From Maribacter dokdonensis DSW-8 (lineage in GTDB: Bacteria; Bacteroidota; Bacteroidia; Flavobacteriales; Flavobacteriaceae): a stretch of 64,000 nucleotides of DNA. Where the stretch lies: contig NZ_LDPE01000007.1 of the NCBI RefSeq assembly GCF_001447995.1, forward strand, positions 85,596 to 149,595. Reading direction: 5' to 3'. The notes beneath the pieces were generated by a model. The model was not told the DNA's origin and searched no databases. It saw only the letters and a program-made list of their open reading frames with translations. The translations under genes and the position numbers were made by a program. Shown in pieces: positions 18,986 through 26,553 of the stretch (its first letter is position 1; every line of letters begins with the position of its first letter).

Positions 18986-19432
18986 TTAACGGCTAAAATC
19001 AGGAATTTCCTGCATGAATTGATATTTTTCCGCAACAAAGTCCATTTGACAGTAATAATGTGCGAGTCCGTTAGTGACCATTAGGTAGTTGGCGTTAAGT
19101 TTAAAATTGTATTGTGCAATCTGATCAAATGTATTTTGGGAAATGGTAATTTCCGGTGCTTTACACTCTACAAGTATATCTAATTTTCCATCTGGCTTAA
19201 ATACTACTATATCATATCTTTTTTTTAACCCGTTCAAGGTAATCTGCTTTTCAACGTTGATATGACTGATCGGATAATTTTTTTCTTGTATCAAGAATTT
19301 TACCACATGCTGCCTTACCCATTCTTCTGGAGTAAGTACTATAAATTTTTTACGTATTTCGTCAAATATTAAGGGTCTATTTTCGCTATTTTTGACCCTG
19401 AAAGTGTAGCTGGGAAAATTTAGTGGCTGCAT
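18986..19432 (-). CDS. Small HsdR_N-like (PD-(D/E)XK fold) protein
   Basis: The 148-residue protein consists of little more than the N-terminal nuclease-like domain of type I restriction HsdR: EEWVRQHVVKFLI, then RYDIVVFKPDGKLDILVECKAP, which supplies the Asp and the Glu-x-Lys of a PD-(D/E)XK site. No helicase part, hsdM or hsdS is present. Such short proteins occur singly in Flavobacteriia genomes, so this is not a remnant of a local restriction system. Its role is unknown; DNA cleavage is possible from the motif. It is divergent from holA with 26 bases between. Confidence 0.78.
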   Translation of the reverse strand: MQPLNFPSYTFRVKNSENRPLIFDEIRKKFIVLTPEEWVRQHVVKFLIQEKNYPISHINVEKQITLNGLKKRYDIVVFKPDGKLDILVECKAPEITISQNTFDQIAQYNFKLNANYLMVTNGLAHYYCQMDFVAEKYQFMQEIPDFSR

Positions 19433-19458
19433 TATACAAAGTTGATGAATTTTTCTGA

Positions 19459-20460
19459 ATGGATGAAGCTGTACAAATAGTCAATGCGATCAAGAAAGGA
19501 CAAATAAGTCCTATTTACTTCTTATATGGCGAAGAGGCGTATTTTATTGATAAAATATCAGATTTTATTGGTGCTAAAGTGTTGACGGAAGAAGAGAAAG
19601 GCTTTAACCAAATGGTACTTTATGGAAAAGATGTTTCTATAGACGATATTGTTGGTAACGCCAAGCGCTATCCAATGATGGCAGAAAGACAAGTGGTAAT
19701 AGTAAAAGAAGCCCAACACCTTTCTAGAACTATAGAGGATCTATGTGCCTATGCAGAAAATCCGCAGCGAACAACCGTCCTTGTTATGTGCTATAAATAT
19801 AAAAAGCTTGATAAGCGTAAAAAGTTACACAAGATCATTAAAAAGAACGGTGTAATCTTTGAGAGTAAAAAGTTATACGAAAATCAAGTGAGTGACTGGC
19901 TTAGAAAGCATCTTTTAGGGCATGGCTATACCATTTCCCATAAAGCTTCATTGTTATTGATAGAATATCTGGGTACGGATTTAGGGAAAATCAGTAAAGA
20001 ATTAGAAAAACTAAAACTGGTTCTTCCTAAGGAGACAGAAATTAATCCTCAGCATATTGAAGAACATATAGGCATAAGTAAGGATTATAATAATTTTGAA
20101 TTAAAACGGGCCATTGGTGATAGGGATATAGTAAAAGCTACTAAAATCATTAATTACTTTGCTCAAAATCCTAAGGATAACCCGTTTATATTGACAATAA
20201 CCTTATTACATTCATTTTTTACCCAACTGTTACAATATCATGCGCTAAGTGATCATTCTCCTAAGAATGTAGCCAGTACATTGCGTATTAATCCATATTT
20301 TGTAAAGGAAATACAGACGGCAGCTAGAAATTACCCTATGAAAAAAGTAAGTGCTATTATTTCCAGTCTACGGGAAATGGATCTTAAGGGTAAAGGTGTA
20401 GGGGCAAGCCCAATGAAAGAGGCTGATCTGCTAAAAGAACTTCTTTATAAAATAGTTTAG
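19459..20460 (+). CDS. holA: DNA polymerase III delta subunit
   Basis: The 333-residue protein has the HolA order: an N-terminal AAA+-like domain starting PIYFLYGEEAYFIDKI, then MMAERQVVIVKEAQ, TTVLVMCYKYKKLDKRKKL, and a helical C-terminal collar domain (LEYLGTDLGKISKELEKL; GVGASPMKEADLLKELLYKI). There is no Walker A, as expected. It opens the beta clamp within the clamp loader. Confidence 0.92.
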   Translation: MDEAVQIVNAIKKGQISPIYFLYGEEAYFIDKISDFIGAKVLTEEEKGFNQMVLYGKDVSIDDIVGNAKRYPMMAERQVVIVKEAQHLSRTIEDLCAYAENPQRTTVLVMCYKYKKLDKRKKLHKIIKKNGVIFESKKLYENQVSDWLRKHLLGHGYTISHKASLLLIEYLGTDLGKISKELEKLKLVLPKETEINPQHIEEHIGISKDYNNFELKRAIGDRDIVKATKIINYFAQNPKDNPFILTITLLHSFFTQLLQYHALSDHSPKNVASTLRINPYFVKEIQTAARNYPMKKVSAIISSLREMDLKGKGVGASPMKEADLLKELLYKIV

Positions 20461-20463
20461 CAT

Positions 20464-20841
20464 CTATCTTTTATCGATACCAAATTTTCCTGGTCCCAAT
20501 AAAGAAATGGTAATAAATGCAACCAGATAGAAAACAGCCTTTTCTTTTGTACTGAAATCATCTGCACCGTGAGCAACAAAAGCTGCTACCGCCATAGTAA
20601 TGGCTGGTGGAATTGCCGCTAATCGTGTTTTAAAACCGATAATGATCAAAATAGGACAAACAAATTCACCAATAACGGCTAAAAATAATGAAGGCGTAGC
20701 TCCTATACCAAATGGGTCTGCAAATTGAAAATCTCCTGAAATTAATTTTTGGAATTTTGGAAGTCCATGAGTTAGCATCATTGCAGAAACAGCAATTCTA
20801 AAAAAAGCTAAACCAATATCTTTTAATAAGGTGTTTTTCAT
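20464..20841 (-). CDS. DoxX-family membrane protein
   Basis: The 125-residue protein has four hydrophobic helices. LAFFRIAVSAMMLTHGLPKF and LFLAVIGEFVCPILIIIGF are typical of the DoxX/DoxD group. These are small inner-membrane proteins linked in some bacteria to redox or thiol stress; no specific function can be given here. It is convergent with holA (3 bases apart). Confidence 0.85.
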   Translation of the reverse strand: MKNTLLKDIGLAFFRIAVSAMMLTHGLPKFQKLISGDFQFADPFGIGATPSLFLAVIGEFVCPILIIIGFKTRLAAIPPAITMAVAAFVAHGADDFSTKEKAVFYLVAFITISLLGPGKFGIDKR

Positions 20842-21077
20842 TAGTCGGAATTATTTCCTTTAAAAGTATCATTTTTTTTTTGTTTTTTGTTTATAGGTAT
20901 GACGCAAGTATGTATTTACAGAATGTGTTTTGCCCAGTAATAGGCAGGCTGACCTTTATTATCAATAGATTAGATAGTTATAAATTTTTGTTAAAATAGA
21001 TGGGCTTGATCCCTAGGAAGTTTACGTCTAAGAATAATGCAATGTTTTTATAAGTTTTTTCGTACCTAATAATACAA

Positions 21078-21108
21078 TTGTTCCATACTTTTTTAAAGAT
21101 TATATTTA
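21078..21108 (+). promoter_or_regulatory. Candidate promoter of the M16 peptidase gene
   Basis: TTG (21078-21080) and TATATTTA (21101-21108), a 7-of-8 match to TAnnTTTG, are separated by 20 bases, within the range for Bacteroidota sigma-A promoters. The start codon is at 21135. The rest of the 293-base gap after doxX is AT-rich and no gene was seen in it. Confidence 0.5.
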
Positions 21109-21134
21109 CTTAAATCATTAAAAAAGTATTCATC

Positions 21135-23915
21135 ATGAAAAAAACAATCTTATTTATTATGCTGTGTTTGTTTTGTTTAACAAAACAGCACGCACAAGAT
21201 TTTGAATTTAAATCTGATCAAATTGATCTAAAATACGAAAGGTTCATATTACCTAATGGTTTAACCTTGTTGGTGCATGAAGACCATAAGGCACCAATTG
21301 CTGCAGTGAACGTATGGTATCATGTAGGTTCTAAGAACGAGAAACCAGGTAAAAGTGGATTTGCACATTTATTTGAGCATTTAATGTTTAACGGTAGTGA
21401 GAATTATAACGATGATTATTTTCAAGCTTTGGAGAGAATAGGGGGTACCGATCTAAATGGAACAACAAATACTGACCGTACCAACTACTTTCAAAATGTA
21501 CCGGTTGCGGCCTTAGATCAAGTACTGTTTTTAGAGTCTGATAGAATGGGACACCTTTTAGGGGCAATTGACCAAGAAAGGTTAGATGAACAACGTGGTG
21601 TTGTTCAAAATGAAAAAAGACAAGGAGAAAATCAACCCTATGGTAAGCAATGGGATCTTTTAACCAAGGCGATGTACCCTAAAGGGCATCCGTATTCATG
21701 GACCGTTATTGGTGAAATGGAAGATTTAAATGCAGCTTCGCTTGAAGATGTACAAGAGTGGTTCAAGTCTTATTACGGTGCGGCTAATGCCGTAGTAGCT
21801 GTTGCAGGAGATATTAATCCTCAAGAGGTGTATAATAAAGTGTTGAATTATTTTGGCGATATACCTTCTGGGCCAACAATAGCTAGACAAGAAGTGAATA
21901 TTCCTTTAAAAAGTTCAGACACCTATCAAGTTTATGAAGACAGAGTGCCAGAAGCTAGAATTTTATTTAGTTGGAATACGCCAGAATTTGGCAATAAAGA
22001 AGACATTCATTTTGATCTAATCTCTTCTATATTGACAAGTGGTAAAAACTCTAGATTGTACAAAAGATTGGTATATGATGAGCAAGTTGCTAGTTCTGTG
22101 GTTTCTTTTCAAGCTTCAAATGAAATTGCAAGTGAATTTATCACTTGGGCAAATGTAAAGCCAGAGGGAGATATTGATAGGGTTCAACAGATTATGGAAG
22201 AAGAGTTAGCCAAATTAATTGAAGAAGGACCTACCGAAAGTGAACTTAAAAGGGTAAAAGCGGCTTATTTTTCAAGTTTTATAAAAGGTTTGGAGCGTAT
22301 TGGCGGCTTTGGTGGAGTATCAGATATTCTAGCATCTAATCAAACTTATTTTGATGATGCAGCTTATTATAAAACCGTGTTGCAATATGTTGAAAATGCT
22401 ACTGTACTGGATATTCAGAATACAACTAAAAAGTGGCTTACTAGGGGTAAACATATTCTACTTTGTAAACCATTTCCGGAATATACCATTACTAAAAGTA
22501 CTGTAGATCGCAGCAAATTGCCAGAAGTAGGAGAAGCTAAAAGTTCTCAATTTCCAGCCTTACAAAGAGATAAATTATCTAACGGTCTTAATATAGTACT
22601 TGCAAAAAGAACCGGTGTACCTACCGTTGTCATGAATTTAATGTTTAATGCAGGATATAAAACCGATTATCTTTCAAGTCCGGGTACTGCTGCTTTGGCT
22701 ATGGATTTATTGGATGAAGGAACTAAAGATTTAAATTCTTTAGAAATAAACGAGAAACTTCAATTATTAGGGGCAAGTCTTTACACGTACTCCAGTCAAG
22801 ATAATTCTAATATTTATCTTAATACTCTGAAACCAAGTTTAGATGCTAGTATTGATTTATTTGCCGATGTTGTTTTGAATCCTGCTTTCCCAGAAAAGGA
22901 ATTTGATCGTTTAAAGGATGAACAATTAAACAGAATACAGCAAGAGAAATCTCAACCTATTTCCATGGCACTGAGGGTGATGAACAAGTATTTATATGGT
23001 GAAGGTCATCCTTATAGTAATCCATACACAGGTACAGGTTATACGGAGACGGTTTCTAAGCTCTCAAAAGATGATGTGCAAAAGTTCTACGCTACGTGGA
23101 TAAGACCTAACAATGCAACTTTGGTAGTTACTGGTGATATAGAAATGAAAGATTTAAAATTGAAGTTAGAAAAGGCTTTAGGAAAATGGAAAAAGGCAGA
23201 TGTACCTAATATTACGTTTACCACACCAAAAGTAAATTCGAAAAATACACTTTATTTAATGGATAGGCCAGAGTCTGAGCAATCAGTGATTTTGGCAGGA
23301 CATTTAACTGAAAAATACGGAGATGTCTCTCAAATTGCATTAGAGCAGATGGTCAGTATTCTGGGTGGTGATTTCACATCTAGAATTAATATGAATTTAA
23401 GGGAAGATAAACATTGGGCTTATGGAGCTAGTGGTTTTGTTATGGGCGCTAAAGCTGAAAGACCGTTTATAATGTACGCACCTGTGCAAACTGATAAATC
23501 TGCTGAATCCGTTACAGAATTGCGAAAAGAGATATCTGAGTTTATTTCTACACGACCGGTAACAAAGGAAGAATTGGAAAAAGTGAAGACCAATCAAATT
23601 TTAAGTCTGCCCGGTCAATGGGAGACTAATAGCTCTGTAAACCAGTCTATAACAAATTTGGTCAATTATGGTTTGCCAGATGATTATTATCAAAAATATG
23701 ATGCCAATGTACGTAACCTTTCATTGCAAGAAGTGAGAGATGTGAGTAAAAAAGTGGTTAAACCAGAAGCTGTAAATTGGTTTATGGTAGGCGATAGGGC
23801 AAAAATTGCGGACAAATTAGATGAATTGGGTTTTGATGCCATTATTGAAATAGATGCCGATGGTAACCCTAAAAAACCAGCTATAAAGGAGGTGAAGCCT
23901 GAGATTAAAAATTAA
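21135..23915 (+). CDS. M16 zinc peptidase, two-domain, secreted
   Basis: The 926-residue protein has a signal peptide (MKKTILFIMLCLFCLTKQHAQ) and two M16 halves in one chain. The N-terminal half has the inverted zinc motif HLFEH (His78, Glu81, His82) and the downstream Glu in GVVQNEKRQ. The C-terminal half, starting about residue 460, lacks HxxEH and keeps the fold only, as in pitrilysin-type enzymes. It probably degrades peptides in the periplasm. It stands alone between a recognisable promoter and a bidirectional terminator. Confidence 0.93.
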   Translation: MKKTILFIMLCLFCLTKQHAQDFEFKSDQIDLKYERFILPNGLTLLVHEDHKAPIAAVNVWYHVGSKNEKPGKSGFAHLFEHLMFNGSENYNDDYFQALERIGGTDLNGTTNTDRTNYFQNVPVAALDQVLFLESDRMGHLLGAIDQERLDEQRGVVQNEKRQGENQPYGKQWDLLTKAMYPKGHPYSWTVIGEMEDLNAASLEDVQEWFKSYYGAANAVVAVAGDINPQEVYNKVLNYFGDIPSGPTIARQEVNIPLKSSDTYQVYEDRVPEARILFSWNTPEFGNKEDIHFDLISSILTSGKNSRLYKRLVYDEQVASSVVSFQASNEIASEFITWANVKPEGDIDRVQQIMEEELAKLIEEGPTESELKRVKAAYFSSFIKGLERIGGFGGVSDILASNQTYFDDAAYYKTVLQYVENATVLDIQNTTKKWLTRGKHILLCKPFPEYTITKSTVDRSKLPEVGEAKSSQFPALQRDKLSNGLNIVLAKRTGVPTVVMNLMFNAGYKTDYLSSPGTAALAMDLLDEGTKDLNSLEINEKLQLLGASLYTYSSQDNSNIYLNTLKPSLDASIDLFADVVLNPAFPEKEFDRLKDEQLNRIQQEKSQPISMALRVMNKYLYGEGHPYSNPYTGTGYTETVSKLSKDDVQKFYATWIRPNNATLVVTGDIEMKDLKLKLEKALGKWKKADVPNITFTTPKVNSKNTLYLMDRPESEQSVILAGHLTEKYGDVSQIALEQMVSILGGDFTSRINMNLREDKHWAYGASGFVMGAKAERPFIMYAPVQTDKSAESVTELRKEISEFISTRPVTKEELEKVKTNQILSLPGQWETNSSVNQSITNLVNYGLPDDYYQKYDANVRNLSLQEVRDVSKKVVKPEAVNWFMVGDRAKIADKLDELGFDAIIEIDADGNPKKPAIKEVKPEIKN

Positions 23916-23936
23916 AGTTGAACACATAAAATATAA

Positions 23937-23961
23937 ATAGTCCCATTTTAAATGGGACTAT
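23937..23961. terminator. Bidirectional rho-independent terminator
   Basis: AGTCCCATT (23939-23947), loop TTA and AATGGGACT (23951-23959) form a perfect 9-bp stem, extendable by AT pairs on both sides, followed by TTTTATTTTA. It serves the convergent M16 and E1 genes. Confidence 0.85.
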
Positions 23962-23984
23962 TTTATTTTATGATCGTATTGATT

Positions 23985-26396
23985 TTATCTCAATTTAGGA
24001 TAATCGTCTGGGTGGACTTCATGCATAATGCTATACACCTTTTCGAAAATATCTTCTCTATTGGGTTTGGAGAAATAATCCCCATCTGAACCATATGCAG
24101 GTCTATGAGCTTTTGCGCTTAAAGTTTGTGGTGCACTGTCCAAGTATTTAAATGCCCCTTGTCTTTCTATAATTTCATTTAGCAAGTAAGCAGAGCATCC
24201 TCCAGGAACATCTTCATCTATGACCAAAAGTCTATTCGTCTTTTTAACACTTTCTAAAACCTCCATTTCAATATCAAAAGGTAATAAGGTCTGCGCATCT
24301 ATAACTTCTGCATCAATACCAACCTCTATTAATTCTTTTGCTGCTTTTTCAACAATTCGTAGTGTGGAACCGTACGATACCAGTGTTATGTCTTTTCCTT
24401 CCTTTAATGTTTCAACCTTACCGATCGGGGTACAGAATTCACCTAAGTTCTTTGGTTTCTTTTCTTTTAACCTATAGCCGTTAAGACTTTCAATGACTAA
24501 GGCAGGCTCATCACTTTTTAAAAGGGTATTGTAAAAACCGGCAGCTTGTGTCATGTTTCTAGGCGCTAAAATATACATGCCTCGTAACAAATGAATCAAT
24601 CCGCCCATTTCTGATCCAGAATGCCATATCCCCTCTAATCGGTGACCTCTTGTTCTTATAATTAGCGGTGCTTTTTGTTTTCCGGCAGTTCTGTAAAGTA
24701 ATGAAGCCAAATCATCTGTAAGCGTTGCCAGTGCATAAAATATATAATCTAAATACTGTATTTCTGCAATGGGTCTTAGTCCTCTAAGGGCCATTCCTAT
24801 TCCTTGCCCAATAATGGTGGTTTCACGTATACCGGTATCTGCAACACGTATTTTGCCATACTTTTGCTGCATTCCTTCTAGCCCCTGGTTTACATCTCCA
24901 ATTGCTCCAGTATCTTCACCAAAGATTAGTGTATTTGGGTATTTTTCAAATAATTTGTCAAAATTGTCACGTAAAATTACCCTGCCGTCAACTAGCTCTG
25001 AATCGTCATTGTAACTTGGGTTTATTGCGGTAATGTTACTTGCTTTACTATCATTTTCACTGTAAAGGTGAGAACTATACTTTTCTTGAGCTTCTGCCAA
25101 GAAATTGGTAGTCCAATTAATTAAATCTTGCTTTTCGGGTGTATTCTCACCAATTAAATAACGCAGGGATTTTCTTGCGGTAATGGCTAAGTCTTTACGA
25201 ACAGGTTCTTCCGTGGCAATTAAATCGTTCTTTAATTTATTCAAGAAGTTTTTGTTCGGACTTGTAGCAGCAACTTTATCAATTAAATTGACCAATATTG
25301 TTTTATTGGAAAGCAAGGTTTTTAAATACTCGTCCCAAGCTTCTTTTTTTGCTTCACGAACAGTACGCTTAATTCTTTTTTCAATAGTTGCCAGTTCTTC
25401 TGTTGTGGCAATACCAGACTCTAAAATCCATTCTTTAAAGCGTTTGTTGCAATCATGGTCACGTTCCCATTCTAATCGCTCATTGTCTTTGTAACGTTCA
25501 TGGGATCCAGATGTAGAGTGTCCCTGAGGTTGTGTTAATTCTTTTACGTGAATTAAAACAGGTACGTGCTCTTGTCTGGCAATATCGGCAGCATTTTCAT
25601 AAGCATGCATAAGGGCGGTATAGTCCCAGCCATTAACTTTTAAAATTTCATAACCGCTATTGTCCTCTGTTCTTTGAAATCCTGAGAGTATTTCAGATAT
25701 ATCTTCTTTAGTAGTATGAAACTTTGCAGGTACTGATATACCGTATTCATCATCCCATATACTTATGACCATTGGTACTTGTAATACACCTGCAGCATTT
25801 ATAGTTTCAAAGAACATGCCTTCGCTTGTACTTGCATTACCTATGGTACCCCAAGCTATCTCATTTCCATTAACGGAGAATTTTGCACTATCTAGTCCCT
25901 TTTGATTTCTATAAACTTTTGATGCTTGTGCCAAACCTAATAGACGTGGCATTTGTCCAGCGGTACAAGAGATATCTGCACTACTGTTTTTTTGTTTGGT
26001 CAAATCTTTCCAACTACCATCGGCATTTAAGCTGTGGGTAAGAAAGTGTCCGCCCATCTGCCTTCCCGCGCTCATAGGTTCTTTTTCTATATCGGTAGTG
26101 GCATAAAGGGCGTGAAAAAACTCCTTGGGATGTAAAAGACCCAACGCCATCATAAACGTTTGATCTCTATAATAACCACTTCTAAAATCTCCGTTTTTAA
26201 AAGATCTGGCCATGGCAAGTTGTGGAAGTTCTTTACCGTCACCAAAAATCCCGAATTTGGCTTTACCGGTAAGCACTTCCTTTCTTCCCAATAAACTACA
26301 GGTTCTGCTTAAAAAAGCAATTTCATAGTCATTGATAATTTGTTCTTTGAAATCTTCGAAAGAAATATCATTACTGGTTTTAGAAGAAACATCCAT
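23985..26396 (-). CDS. Fused 2-oxoacid dehydrogenase E1 (alpha plus beta)
   Basis: One 803-residue chain holds the E1-alpha domain (about residues 15-400) and the E1-beta/transketolase C domain (about 465-800: VILRDNFDKLFEKYPNTLIFGED, IRTRGHRLEGIWHSGSEMGG, LVIDEDVPGGCSAYL). It decarboxylates a 2-oxoacid with thiamine diphosphate; branched-chain 2-oxoacids are the likeliest substrates, inferred from the fused form common in Bacteroidota. The ThDP motif is unusual: GDG is GNA (186-188) and the closing NN is DD (215-216, WDDEYG). No E2 or E3 gene lies nearby. Confidence 0.87.
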   Translation of the reverse strand: MDVSSKTSNDISFEDFKEQIINDYEIAFLSRTCSLLGRKEVLTGKAKFGIFGDGKELPQLAMARSFKNGDFRSGYYRDQTFMMALGLLHPKEFFHALYATTDIEKEPMSAGRQMGGHFLTHSLNADGSWKDLTKQKNSSADISCTAGQMPRLLGLAQASKVYRNQKGLDSAKFSVNGNEIAWGTIGNASTSEGMFFETINAAGVLQVPMVISIWDDEYGISVPAKFHTTKEDISEILSGFQRTEDNSGYEILKVNGWDYTALMHAYENAADIARQEHVPVLIHVKELTQPQGHSTSGSHERYKDNERLEWERDHDCNKRFKEWILESGIATTEELATIEKRIKRTVREAKKEAWDEYLKTLLSNKTILVNLIDKVAATSPNKNFLNKLKNDLIATEEPVRKDLAITARKSLRYLIGENTPEKQDLINWTTNFLAEAQEKYSSHLYSENDSKASNITAINPSYNDDSELVDGRVILRDNFDKLFEKYPNTLIFGEDTGAIGDVNQGLEGMQQKYGKIRVADTGIRETTIIGQGIGMALRGLRPIAEIQYLDYIFYALATLTDDLASLLYRTAGKQKAPLIIRTRGHRLEGIWHSGSEMGGLIHLLRGMYILAPRNMTQAAGFYNTLLKSDEPALVIESLNGYRLKEKKPKNLGEFCTPIGKVETLKEGKDITLVSYGSTLRIVEKAAKELIEVGIDAEVIDAQTLLPFDIEMEVLESVKKTNRLLVIDEDVPGGCSAYLLNEIIERQGAFKYLDSAPQTLSAKAHRPAYGSDGDYFSKPNREDIFEKVYSIMHEVHPDDYPKLR

Positions 26397-26553
26397 GTAT
26401 TAAACGTGTTTATACAAAATTACCGAATCAAGTACTTTCTAGCAACGCTCTTACCAGTTAATTTATTCCATATTTTTCAACAAATTTGATATTTTTTTAA
26501 AAATATCTTAATTTATTGTAAAAATTCTACGGACCGTATTAGAAATTCTTAGT

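Noticed and set aside
18986..19432. A remnant of a type I restriction system
   Set aside because: No hsdM, hsdS or helicase part is nearby and the small protein looks complete.
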